Of a stretch of 64,000 bases of DNA, positions 26,119 to 33,908 are shown one piece after another (position 1 is the first letter of the stretch; each line of letters starts with the position of its first letter). Made by a program: the position numbers and the translations under genes. The notes under the pieces are model-generated. The model saw only the letters and a list, made by a program, of their open reading frames with translations. It ran no database searches and was not told where the DNA came from. Origin of the DNA: Sphingoaurantiacus capsulatus (GTDB lineage: Bacteria > Pseudomonadota > Alphaproteobacteria > Sphingomonadales > Sphingomonadaceae); contig NZ_JBHRXV010000004.1 in assembly GCF_042648405.1 (NCBI RefSeq), positions 124,001-188,000 on the forward strand. Reading direction: 5' to 3'.

Positions 26119-26667
26119 ATGGCAGCAGTTGAATCGGTCGGCGAGGACGGCGTCCGCCGCCGCGACTTCATCTACGTAGCAACGGGTGCCTTCGCGGCCG
26201 TCGGCGGTGGCGCCGCCGCCTGGTCGCTGGTGAACCAGATGAACCCGTCGGCCGACGTGCTGGCGCTGGCCTCGATCGAGGTCGATCTGGCGTCGGTTCA
26301 GACCGGTCAGGCGATCAAGGTGAGCTGGCGCGGCAAGCCGGTGTTCATCCGCAACCTCACCCCCGCCGAGATCCAGGCCGCCAACGCGACGCCGATCTCG
26401 GAACTGCGCGACCCGCAGACGCTGGGTGAGCGCACCAAGGAAGGGAAGCAGAACTGGCTGGTGACGCTGGGCGTCTGCACCCACCTGGGCTGTGTGCCGC
26501 TCGGCGCCGCCGAGGGCGAGGTTCGCGGCGACTACAACGGCTATTTCTGCCCGTGCCACGGTTCGCACTACGATACCGCGGCGCGCATCCGTAAAGGCCC
26601 GGCCCCGACCAACCTCGAGGTGCCGGAATACGCCTTCAAGTCAGACACGCTCGTGCAGATCGGATAA
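26119..26667 (+). CDS. petA: Ubiquinol-cytochrome c reductase Rieske iron-sulfur subunit
   Basis: A 182-residue subunit of the bc1 complex that carries electrons from ubiquinol to cytochrome c1. An N-terminal Tat-type motif (RRRDFIYVATG) leads into one membrane helix. The Rieske cluster ligands are C120 and H122 (CTHLGC) and C144 and H147 (CPCHGS), with C125 and C146 as the disulfide pair. ATG 26119 is preferred to an upstream frame extension, which is basic and non-homologous. First gene of petABC, with a 4-bp gap to petB. Confidence 0.96.
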   Translation: MAAVESVGEDGVRRRDFIYVATGAFAAVGGGAAAWSLVNQMNPSADVLALASIEVDLASVQTGQAIKVSWRGKPVFIRNLTPAEIQAANATPISELRDPQTLGERTKEGKQNWLVTLGVCTHLGCVPLGAAEGEVRGDYNGYFCPCHGSHYDTAARIRKGPAPTNLEVPEYAFKSDTLVQIG

Positions 26668-26671
26668 CGCC

Positions 26672-27988
26672 ATGAGCTTTCCCTGGGCAAAGCATTACGA
26701 GCCGTCGCACCCGTTCATGAAATGGGTCGACTCGCGGCTTCCGCTGCCGCGGCTCGTCTACAACTCGCTGGGTGCGGGTTATCCGGTCCCGAAGAACATC
26801 AACTATTGGTGGAACTTCGGCGTGCTGTCGGGCTTCGCGCTCGTCGTGCAGATCATCACCGGCATCGTCCTGGCGATGCATTATGGCGCGAACACGCAGG
26901 TGGCCTTCGACTCGGTCGAACACATCATGCGCGACGTCAACGGCGGCTGGATGATGCGCTATCTCCACGCCAACGGCGCCAGCTTCTTCTTCATCGTGGT
27001 CTACATCCACATCTTCCGCGGCCTCTACTACGGATCGTACAAGCCGCCGCGTGAGGTCGTCTGGATGCTCGGCCTCGTCGTCTTCCTGCTGATGATGGCC
27101 ACCGCCTTCATGGGTTACGTGCTGCCGTGGGGCCAGATGAGCTTCTGGGGCGCCACCGTCATCACCAACCTGTTCTCGGCGATCCCGATCGTCGGCGACA
27201 CCATCGTGTCGTGGCTGCTCGGCGGCTTCGCGGTCGACAACGCTGCCTTGAACCGCTTCTTCTCGCTCCACTATTTGCTGCCGTTCGTCATCGCCGGCGT
27301 GGTGATCCTGAAGATCTGGTCGCTGCACATTCCGGGCTCTTCGAACCCAACGGGCATCGAGGTGAAGGGGCCGGAAGACACCATCCCGTTCCACCCCTAC
27401 TTCACCGCGAAGGACGGCTTCGGGCTCTGCGTCTACCTGCTGCTGTTCGCCATCGTGGCGTTCTTCCTGCCGAACGCGCTGGGCCACGCCGACAACTACA
27501 TCCCGGCGAACCCGCTCTCGACGCCGTCGCACATCGTGCCTGAATGGTATTTCTGGCCGTTCTACGCGATCCTGCGCGCCTTCACGGTGGACTTCCTGTT
27601 CATCCCAGCGAAGCTCTGGGGCGTGATGGCGATGTTCTCCGCCATCCTGCTGCTGTTCTTCCTGCCGTGGCTCGACAGCTCGCCGGTTCGCTCGGCGACC
27701 TACCGTCCGCGCATGAAGATGCTGTTCTGGATCCTCATCGTCGACGTGCTGATCCTGGGCTGGGTCGGCGGCGCGCCGGCCGAGGAGCCCTATGTGCGGA
27801 TCAGCCAGCTCGCGTCGGCTTACTACTTCCTGCACTTCCTGGTGCTGATCCCCTGGGTATCGAAGACGGAGCGGCCGCTGCCACTGCCGAACTCGATCAC
27901 CGAGGCGGTATTGGCGAAGAAGGGTGGCGCCGGCGCAGCCGTCAGCCAGCCGACCGGCGCGGTCGCCGGCCAGAACCCGGCCGAATAG
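26672..27988 (+). CDS. petB: Ubiquinol-cytochrome c reductase cytochrome b
   Basis: A 438-residue membrane subunit that binds two b hemes and both quinone sites. Eight helices are visible, and the quinol-oxidation motif VPEWYFWPFYAILR is intact. Three of the four expected heme histidines are clear: H99 (RYLHANG), H113 (YIHIFRG) and H200 (FFSLHYLLPF). The fourth position, 14 residues after H200, is lysine (K214, VILKIWSLH) rather than histidine. A downstream histidine, H219, corresponds to the quinone-site histidine of other cytochromes b. Everything else is normal, so the protein is presumably functional. The substitution deserves checking. Confidence 0.95.
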   Translation: MSFPWAKHYEPSHPFMKWVDSRLPLPRLVYNSLGAGYPVPKNINYWWNFGVLSGFALVVQIITGIVLAMHYGANTQVAFDSVEHIMRDVNGGWMMRYLHANGASFFFIVVYIHIFRGLYYGSYKPPREVVWMLGLVVFLLMMATAFMGYVLPWGQMSFWGATVITNLFSAIPIVGDTIVSWLLGGFAVDNAALNRFFSLHYLLPFVIAGVVILKIWSLHIPGSSNPTGIEVKGPEDTIPFHPYFTAKDGFGLCVYLLLFAIVAFFLPNALGHADNYIPANPLSTPSHIVPEWYFWPFYAILRAFTVDFLFIPAKLWGVMAMFSAILLLFFLPWLDSSPVRSATYRPRMKMLFWILIVDVLILGWVGGAPAEEPYVRISQLASAYYFLHFLVLIPWVSKTERPLPLPNSITEAVLAKKGGAGAAVSQPTGAVAGQNPAE

Positions 27989-27997
27989 GGGGCACCG

Positions 27998-28813
27998 ATG
28001 CTTGGACGTCTCATTTCCTACGCCATCGGTGGCATCTTCGTCGTCGCCCTGATGTTCGGCGCCTTCGCCCCGCGCGAAGCGTCGCAGCCCGACCCGACGC
28101 ACGCGCTCCACAAATACCCGATGAAGGTATCGTGGGCGCAGGACGGCGTGTTCGGCACCTTCGACCGGGCGCAGCTGCAGCGCGGCTTCCAAGTCTACAA
28201 GGAGGTCTGCGCGGCCTGCCACGGCCTCGAGCGCATCGCGTTCCGCAACCTCACCGACATCGGCTTCTCGGAGCCTGAGGTGAAGGCGATCGCCAAGGCC
28301 TATGACGTGCCGTCGATCGATGAGAAGACCGGCGAAGCCTCGACCCGCAAGGGCGTGGCGTCGGACTACTTCCCGAGCCCCTACGCCAACGAGGTGATGG
28401 CGCGCGCCGCGAACAACAACGCGCTGCCGCCCGATCTCTCGCTGATCACCAAGGCGCGCAACGACGGCACCAACTACCTGCACTCGCTGCTGGTGGGCTA
28501 TGGCAAGCCGCCGGCGGGCCACGAAGTGCCGCAGGGGCTGCACTACAACCCCTATTTCGCGAACATCAACATCGCGATGCCGGCGCCGCTGACCAGCGAA
28601 GGTCAGGTGACCTACGCCGAGGGCCAGCCGAAGCCGACCGTCGACCAGATGTCGCGCGACGTCACGGCGTTCCTCGCCTGGGCCGCCGAGCCGAAGGCGG
28701 AGGTGCGCAAGCGCACCGGCGTCGCGGTGGTGTTCTTCCTGCTCATCCTCACCTTCCTCTCCTACCTGGCCTACCGCCGGGTGTGGGCGGACCTGAAGAG
28801 CGGCGCGCACTAG
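27998..28813 (+). CDS. petC: Ubiquinol-cytochrome c reductase cytochrome c1
   Basis: A 271-residue c-type cytochrome. An N-terminal signal/anchor segment (residues 5-23) precedes the single heme-attachment motif C71-A-A-C74-H75. A candidate methionine axial ligand lies in NIAMPAPL near residue 190. The C-terminal helix (VAVVFFLLILTFLSYLAY) anchors it to the inner membrane, with the heme in the periplasm. Third gene of petABC, 9 bp after petB, and followed by a strong terminator. The b and c1 polypeptides are separate, not fused as in some rhizobia. Confidence 0.95.
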   Translation: MLGRLISYAIGGIFVVALMFGAFAPREASQPDPTHALHKYPMKVSWAQDGVFGTFDRAQLQRGFQVYKEVCAACHGLERIAFRNLTDIGFSEPEVKAIAKAYDVPSIDEKTGEASTRKGVASDYFPSPYANEVMARAANNNALPPDLSLITKARNDGTNYLHSLLVGYGKPPAGHEVPQGLHYNPYFANINIAMPAPLTSEGQVTYAEGQPKPTVDQMSRDVTAFLAWAAEPKAEVRKRTGVAVVFFLLILTFLSYLAYRRVWADLKSGAH

Positions 28814-28834
28814 GCGCCGGGCAGGCAAACCGAA

Positions 28835-28875
28835 CGAAAAGGGCCGCTTCCGATAAAAGGAGGCGGCCCTTTTCG
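28835..28875 (+). terminator. Terminator of the petABC operon
   Basis: CGAAAAGGGCCGC pairs with GCGGCCCTTTTCG, extended by TTCC/GGAG with one mismatch, around an AT-rich loop. TTT follows. It lies 22 bases after the petC stop. Confidence 0.85.
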
Positions 28876-28911
28876 TTTGGGGGCCATCGTGGCGGTTGCT
28901 ACGACAGCGAC

Positions 28912-29277
28912 ATGAACGTCCGGATCATCGCCGCGCTGGCCGCAACCTGCTTCGCCGCCCCCGCCATGGCCGCCTGCGACATCGCCGGCGCCGCCAGTTC
29001 GGCGAAGGTCGCGGCGTGCAAGACCGACCTCGCCGACAGCGAGGCCGATCTCGCCAAAGCCTATCGCCGCCTCGTCGCGCAGACGCCGATGGAGCACCGC
29101 ACCCAGCTCCGCAAATCGCAGAGCGCGTGGCTGCTCTACCGGCAGGAGCACTGCCGCTTCGAAGGCACCGCCAAACCCGGCGTCAGCGGCGGCACCCTGG
29201 CGGTCCTCGCCTGCACCGCCACGCTCAACCGGGCCCGTGTCGAAAACTTCGACGAGGCATTCGGCGTGCTGGAATAG
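28912..29277 (+). CDS. LprI/DUF1311-like small secreted protein
   Basis: A 121-residue protein with a signal peptide (MNVRIIAALAATCFAAPAMA) and a compact helical body with four cysteines (ACDIAG, AACKTD, EHCRFE, LACTATLNR). The pattern of an early CD, a central LRKSQSAWLLYRQEHC and a late TLNRA is that of the LprI/DUF1311 family, some members of which inhibit lysozyme. That activity here is a family-level guess. ATG 28912 gives the signal peptide directly. It stands alone after the pet terminator. Confidence 0.72.
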   Translation: MNVRIIAALAATCFAAPAMAACDIAGAASSAKVAACKTDLADSEADLAKAYRRLVAQTPMEHRTQLRKSQSAWLLYRQEHCRFEGTAKPGVSGGTLAVLACTATLNRARVENFDEAFGVLE

Positions 29278-29301
29278 GCCGCAACTTCGCCACGCCCGAT
29301 T

Positions 29302-29382
29302 TGTCATCCCCGCGAAGGCGTGGACCCACTCCTGATCTGGGGTAGGCTCGATAGTGGATCCCCGCCTTCGCGGGGATGACAG
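29302..29382. repeat. Dispersed palindromic repeat, copy at 29.3 kb
   Basis: TGTCATCCCCGCGAAGGCG is mirrored by CGCCTTCGCGGGGATGACA with a spacer of about 40 bases. It lies between convergent genes, where it may serve as a shared transcript end. Confidence 0.75.
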
Positions 29383-29414
29383 TAAAAAGCGAGGCTGTGG
29401 CCGCTCTGCCCCGC

Positions 29415-31088
29415 CTACACCTTCTCCGGATACACCGGCTGGATATCGACCGGGATCGCCGCCATCGACGCGATCACGCTTTCCGCATGCGCGTCGAGCT
29501 TGGCGTATTTCGCGTAGAAGGCCTGCACCCCGGCATAGTCGCCGGCGTGCTGCAGCTTGACGAATTCGCCGACGAGATCGCGCACCGCCGTCTCCATCTT
29601 CGCATCGTCGACGCGGAAGCGCTTGGCGCCTTCATCCCACGCGAACGCGCCCTTCGCCTTCAGGTAGCTGTACTGCGCCGCCGCGCCCTGCCCGTGGGCC
29701 TCATCGATGCCGAAGCGCATCGCGCGGAACAGGCCGGCAAGATAGGTGGCGTAGAGCTGCGGCTTCTCTGCCGCCGGAATCTCGCCCTTCGACATCATGA
29801 AGGCGATGTTCCACACGCCCATCGCGTCGGCCTTCGCCTCCTCGATGCCGCTGTTCAGTTCCTTCAGCTCCTTGTCGACCGTGGTCTTGCGGCCGTTCAC
29901 CACGATGCTGCCCGGCCCGAGGCTGTGCGACAGTTCGTGGAACACCGTCTCGAGGGTCATATACTTCTCGTTGACGAAACCGGCCTGCTCGGGGACCAGC
30001 ACGAGGCTCGCCATCGGTTTGAGGATGCGCTCATATTTGGCGCCCAGCACGTTGGCGAGGATCACTTTCTTCGCGCCCTTCGCCTCGCGCACCCGTTCGT
30101 CGTTGGGCAGGTTGAAGGCGACGGTCTGCACGCCCGGCACATTGTCGCCGCCGCCGTGCACCTGCTCGACCACCACGATCGGCGACTCGAACCCGCGCTG
30201 GAAATTCTTCAGCCCGTCGGCGACCGGCAAATTCGCCTCCATGTCGCGCAGATAGCGCTTGTACTTGTCGAGCGCCGCCGACTCCTTGGGGTCCTTCACC
30301 GTGACGAAGGCTTCGAACGCGGTCTTCGCGCCGTAGAGGCCGTCGGTGTAGACCTCGCAAGGCCCGATCGCGACCTCGATCGGCGTATCCTCCAGGTCCA
30401 TCCACGCCAGCTCCGACTCGAAATAGTCATCGGTGCGGAAGGCGGTGGCGCGCAGCTTGAGGAAGCGCTTCAGGCTGGCGTTGCTGGTGATGTCGGCCGC
30501 CTGGTCGAGCAGCTTCGCCGCCGGCTCGAGCCACTGTTTGTAAGCCTGCGAATAAGGCACCGCGACCAGCTTGGCGCCGTCGCGCCGCACCACCGTATAG
30601 GGCGAGGTCAACGCCGCTTTCTCCGCCGGGTTGGCGGCAAGATAGGCGTCGAAATCGGCCTTGGTCAGGTCGGCGGGGTAAAAGCCCGCGCCCGCCGGCT
30701 GCGGCTTGTCGCCAAAGAAGGGCTCGCCTTCCGCCAGACTGTCCCACGGCCCGAAATGCAGGTCGAACATGTCGAGCAGCGCCGCCTTGTTGGGCGCGTT
30801 GCCCGCCTCGATCGCGGCGCGGACCTGCGGATTCTCCTCGCTCACCTGGCGAAGGTAAATCTCGCTCATCAAATTGCCGGCCTGGATCAGCAGGTTTACC
30901 ACCTGTTTGTCTTCGGCGGACAGGAAGCTGAGATCGGGCGCCATCTCGATGCGCGCGATCTTGGCGCGCGAGGCGGTCAGCGAACTGGCCGCGCTCGTCT
31001 CGCCACTCGCCGCCTGCTGGCCGCTATTGTCGGCCTCGCCGCAGGCGGCGGTGGCGAGGAGCAGGGCGATGAAGGGGGTGCTGCGCAT
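29415..31088 (-). CDS. M49-like (dipeptidyl peptidase III family) zinc peptidase lipoprotein
   Basis: A 557-residue protein with a lipoprotein signal: lipobox LATAAC and acylated C16, followed by a Ser/Gly-rich tether. The metal site reads H384-E-L-S-H388 (VFHELSH), with the second motif EEAKAD at 416-421 supplying the third ligand. In classical dipeptidyl peptidase III these motifs are HExxGH and EECRAE, so this is a divergent, shorter-helix variant. It is predicted to be anchored to the periplasmic face of a membrane and to act on peptides. The ATG is the first methionine, directly ahead of the signal peptide. Confidence 0.78.
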   Translation of the reverse strand: MRSTPFIALLLATAACGEADNSGQQAASGETSAASSLTASRAKIARIEMAPDLSFLSAEDKQVVNLLIQAGNLMSEIYLRQVSEENPQVRAAIEAGNAPNKAALLDMFDLHFGPWDSLAEGEPFFGDKPQPAGAGFYPADLTKADFDAYLAANPAEKAALTSPYTVVRRDGAKLVAVPYSQAYKQWLEPAAKLLDQAADITSNASLKRFLKLRATAFRTDDYFESELAWMDLEDTPIEVAIGPCEVYTDGLYGAKTAFEAFVTVKDPKESAALDKYKRYLRDMEANLPVADGLKNFQRGFESPIVVVEQVHGGGDNVPGVQTVAFNLPNDERVREAKGAKKVILANVLGAKYERILKPMASLVLVPEQAGFVNEKYMTLETVFHELSHSLGPGSIVVNGRKTTVDKELKELNSGIEEAKADAMGVWNIAFMMSKGEIPAAEKPQLYATYLAGLFRAMRFGIDEAHGQGAAAQYSYLKAKGAFAWDEGAKRFRVDDAKMETAVRDLVGEFVKLQHAGDYAGVQAFYAKYAKLDAHAESVIASMAAIPVDIQPVYPEKV

Positions 31089-31155
31089 GGCGGGATGCTC
31101 GTTCGTTTAGGACGATATCCCGCGACTCTAGCGTCCGCCGCCCACCGCGCAAGCG

Positions 31156-31302
31156 TCAGAGAAAGCTGTTCATTCCCTTGGTGGCGAACGCGGCGCCGGC
31201 CCAGCGAAACGCCAGGTGGATGCGATGGCCGAGCCTGCCGAGCCATTCGACCCACTGATGGCCATGTTCGGCAAGAACGATAAGGTCGATGCTATCGCGC
31301 AT
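31156..31302 (-). CDS. Small hypothetical protein, 48 residues
   Basis: A short frame starting MRDSIDLIVL, ending TKGMNSFL. It is supported by GGGAGA six bases before the ATG and by its place divergent from a LysR gene. It is amphipathic (aromatic- and histidine-rich) without a clear membrane helix. No function is recognised. It may be a real small protein or a chance frame; a longer frame through the same stretch lacks a ribosome binding site. Confidence 0.4.
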   Translation of the reverse strand: MRDSIDLIVLAEHGHQWVEWLGRLGHRIHLAFRWAGAAFATKGMNSFL

Positions 31303-31426
31303 TGTCTGTCTCCCGTCGATCGTCGAGGGGGAAGCCCGTCGTCGGTAGGGAGAAGATGCCGGTTGGCGGCTATTCTTACCAACTCGTTCTCGACATGAAA
31401 CCATAAGCTGTGCTTATTGCCATGCG

Positions 31427-32308
31427 ATGCGCAGATTGCCGCCTCTCTCCGCCGTCCGCGTCTTCGAGGCTGCCGCGCGGCACCTCAATTTCACCCGGGC
31501 CGCCGCCGAACTCGGCATGACGCAGGCGGCGGTCAGCTATCAGGTGAAATTGTTGGAGGAGCGCGTCGGCGCGCCGCTGTTCCTCCGCGGGCCCCGCAAT
31601 GTCGAACTGACCGAGATCGGCGCGCGTATTGCGCCCGCAGCCACGCAGGCGCTCGACCTGCTCGGCGGCGCGTTCGAGGCGGCGAAGGACGACCGCGAGG
31701 GTGTGCTCGTCATCAACTCGCTGCACACTTTCGCCTCGAACTGGCTGGCGAAGCGGCTCGGCGGCTTCCAGATGGCGCACCCCGAAATCGCCGTGAAGCT
31801 GGAGATATCCACCCATCTCGTCGACTTCGCCCGCGAGGATGTCGATGTCGCGCTGCGCGGCGGCCTCGGCGTCTGGCCGGGCCTGACCACCCATGAGCTG
31901 ATGGACTGGACCTTCAAGCCCTACGCCAGCCCTGATCTGCTCGCGAGGCTCGACCTCAAGACCCCCGCCGACCTGCTGAACGCCCCGCTGATCGGCCCTG
32001 ACGACCCCTGGTGGGCGGCGTGGTTCGCCGCCGCCGGGGTCGAGGCCGGCGACATCGCGATGCGCCCGGCGCTGCGCTTCAACATGCAGCAGCTCGACGG
32101 CAACGCCGCGCTCAGCGGCCAGGGCGTCGCGCTGCTCGACGCCAGGCTCTGGACCGACGAGATCGCCCGCGGGCGGCTCATCGGCCCCTTCGACATCCTT
32201 GGCCGGCAGGCGCCCGGCGGCGTCTGGCTGGTCTATCCCGAGGCCAAACACCGCTCGGCGAAAGTCCGCGCCTTTCGCGACTGGATTCTCGCCGAGATCG
32301 CCCGCTAG
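31427..32308 (+). CDS. LysR-family transcriptional regulator (GcvA-like)
   Basis: A 293-residue regulator. The N-terminal winged helix-turn-helix is clear: LSAVRVFEAAARHLNFTRAA, then ELGMTQAAVSYQVKLLEE. A periplasmic-binding-protein-like effector domain follows (about 90-290). The sequence style RRLPPLSAVRVFEAAAR is that of the GcvA/AmpR branch. ATG 31427 is chosen by family fit; another ATG five bases earlier is out of frame. The divergent 48-residue frame may be its target. The effector is unknown. Confidence 0.9.
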   Translation: MRRLPPLSAVRVFEAAARHLNFTRAAAELGMTQAAVSYQVKLLEERVGAPLFLRGPRNVELTEIGARIAPAATQALDLLGGAFEAAKDDREGVLVINSLHTFASNWLAKRLGGFQMAHPEIAVKLEISTHLVDFAREDVDVALRGGLGVWPGLTTHELMDWTFKPYASPDLLARLDLKTPADLLNAPLIGPDDPWWAAWFAAAGVEAGDIAMRPALRFNMQQLDGNAALSGQGVALLDARLWTDEIARGRLIGPFDILGRQAPGGVWLVYPEAKHRSAKVRAFRDWILAEIAR

Positions 32309-32370
32309 CCGCTGGCGGCGCAGGGCGATAGAAGAAGCCGGCCCCGCCCCGCTTTCCCCGAAGGACAAGA

Positions 32371-33234
32371 ATGATCCGTCGTACGCTCGTCGCGTTGCTG
32401 CTGTCCGCCGTCGTCGTCCCGACCGCGCACGCCGCGCCCGCGCTGTGGAAGGTCAGCGATGCCGACACCACCATCTACCTGTTCGGCAGCGTCCATGCCC
32501 TGCCGCCGGGCATTCCCTGGTACGACGGCGAGATTCGCACCGCCTTCGAAAAGTCGGACACACTGGTGCTGGAGATGATCGCGCCGAAGAACGAAGCCGA
32601 CCTCGCGCCGGTCATGATGGCGCTCGGCTTTTCCGACGGCCACCCGCCGCTGGCGCAGCGCGTCGCGCCGCCGGAGCGGCCGCGCCTCACCACCGCCGCG
32701 CGCGAGGCCGGCATCGCCACGCAGACCCTGAACGCGATGGAAACCTGGCTGGCGACCTTGATGCTGTCGATGCAGCAGTTCCGCAGCCTCGGCCTCGACG
32801 GCCGCCACGGCGTCGAAAAGCAGCTGACCACCCGCGCGGAGAGCGCGCGCAAGCGCATTGTCGGCCTCGAGACCGTCGCCGAGCAGATGGGCTATTTCGA
32901 CAAGCTGCCCGAGCCCGACCAGCGCGCCTTCCTGACCGCCACCCTGAAGCAATGGCCCGACATGAAGGCGCGGATGCGCGGCATGATCGACAGCTGGGCG
33001 AAGGGCGACGACGCGGCGATCGGCACCGAGATGACCGCCGCGATGAAGGAGACGCCGCGGCTCGCCAAGGTGCTGATGACCGACCGCAACACGCGCTGGG
33101 CCAGCTGGATCAAGGGGCGCATGGCGCAGCCGGGCACCGTGTTCGTCGCGGTCGGCGCCGGCCACCTCGCCGGCCCGGACAGCGTGCAGGCGGTGCTCGC
33201 CCGTGGTGGACTGAAGGCCGAACGCGTGGAATAA
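32371..33234 (+). CDS. TraB/GumN-family secreted protein
   Basis: A 287-residue protein with a signal peptide (MIRRTLVALLLSAVVVPTAHA). The TraB/GumN/Tiki-like fold shows as ALWKVSDADTTIYLFGSVHA at the N-terminus, the acidic strand LVLEMIAP, and a C-terminal VFVAVGAGHLAGPDSV. The conserved GSVH and GAGH histidines could bind metal, as proposed for the Tiki-type peptidase superfamily. Periplasmic. AAGGACAAGA precedes the ATG. The next gene begins 8 bp after the stop, so they are likely co-transcribed. Confidence 0.85.
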   Translation: MIRRTLVALLLSAVVVPTAHAAPALWKVSDADTTIYLFGSVHALPPGIPWYDGEIRTAFEKSDTLVLEMIAPKNEADLAPVMMALGFSDGHPPLAQRVAPPERPRLTTAAREAGIATQTLNAMETWLATLMLSMQQFRSLGLDGRHGVEKQLTTRAESARKRIVGLETVAEQMGYFDKLPEPDQRAFLTATLKQWPDMKARMRGMIDSWAKGDDAAIGTEMTAAMKETPRLAKVLMTDRNTRWASWIKGRMAQPGTVFVAVGAGHLAGPDSVQAVLARGGLKAERVE

Positions 33235-33242
33235 CGACGGCC

Positions 33243-33908
33243 ATGTTCCTCGAAATTCCCGAGCTGCTGACCGCGGACGAAATCGCCGAGCTCGTGCACA
33301 TGGGCGCGACGGCGAAGTTCGTCGACGGCCGCGCCACCAACCCGCATTCGAAGGTGAAGCAGAACCTGATCCTCGCCGATCCGGAGGCCTACAAGCGCTC
33401 GTCGCAGATCATGTTCGACGCGCTCCGCCGCAGCGAGGAATTCAACAACTGGGCCTTCCCGAAGACGATGGCGCAGCCCTGGCTGACCAAATATGGCGTC
33501 GGCGGCGGCTATGGCGCGCACACCGATGTCGCCTTCATGCAGCAGCCGAGCGGCCGCCCGCTGCGCTCCGACCTCAGCTGCACGATCTACCTGACCGCGC
33601 CCGAGAGCTATGACGGCGGCGAGCTGGTGGTGAACCTCGGCACCAGCCAAGTCACCATCAAGGGCGCCGCCGGCTCGGCGATCGTCTATCCGTCGAACAC
33701 CCTCCACGAGGTGATGCCCGTCACCCGCGGCGAACGGCTGGTCGGCCTCACCTTCATCGAAAGCCGCATCGCCAGCGGCGAGAAGCGCGACCTGCTCTAC
33801 GAGCTGAACGAGGTCGCGGCGCTCGAAGGCCTCAACATGAGCTGGGAGAATTACACCCGGCTGCAGCGGGTGCAGATGTGCCTGCTCAGGAACTGGGCCG
33901 AGAACTAA
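33243..33908 (+). CDS. PKHD-type Fe(II)/2-oxoglutarate hydroxylase (PiuC/YbiX-like)
   Basis: A 221-residue 2-oxoglutarate oxygenase. The iron ligands are H93 and D95 (YGAHTDVAFM) and H155 (NTLHEVMPVTRGER), and R165 binds the co-substrate. Length and motif spacing match the PiuC/YbiX family, often found near TonB-dependent iron-uptake genes, but here it follows a TraB/GumN gene. The substrate is unknown. Its last 4 bp overlap the convergent sulfotransferase-like gene. Confidence 0.9.
   Translation: MFLEIPELLTADEIAELVHMGATAKFVDGRATNPHSKVKQNLILADPEAYKRSSQIMFDALRRSEEFNNWAFPKTMAQPWLTKYGVGGGYGAHTDVAFMQQPSGRPLRSDLSCTIYLTAPESYDGGELVVNLGTSQVTIKGAAGSAIVYPSNTLHEVMPVTRGERLVGLTFIESRIASGEKRDLLYELNEVAALEGLNMSWENYTRLQRVQMCLLRNWAEN

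Noticed and set aside
26168..26178. CTACGTAG palindrome as a possible BlaI box
   Set aside because: It is inside the petA coding sequence, lacks the TACA/TGTA core spacing, and encodes conserved residues after the Tat motif.
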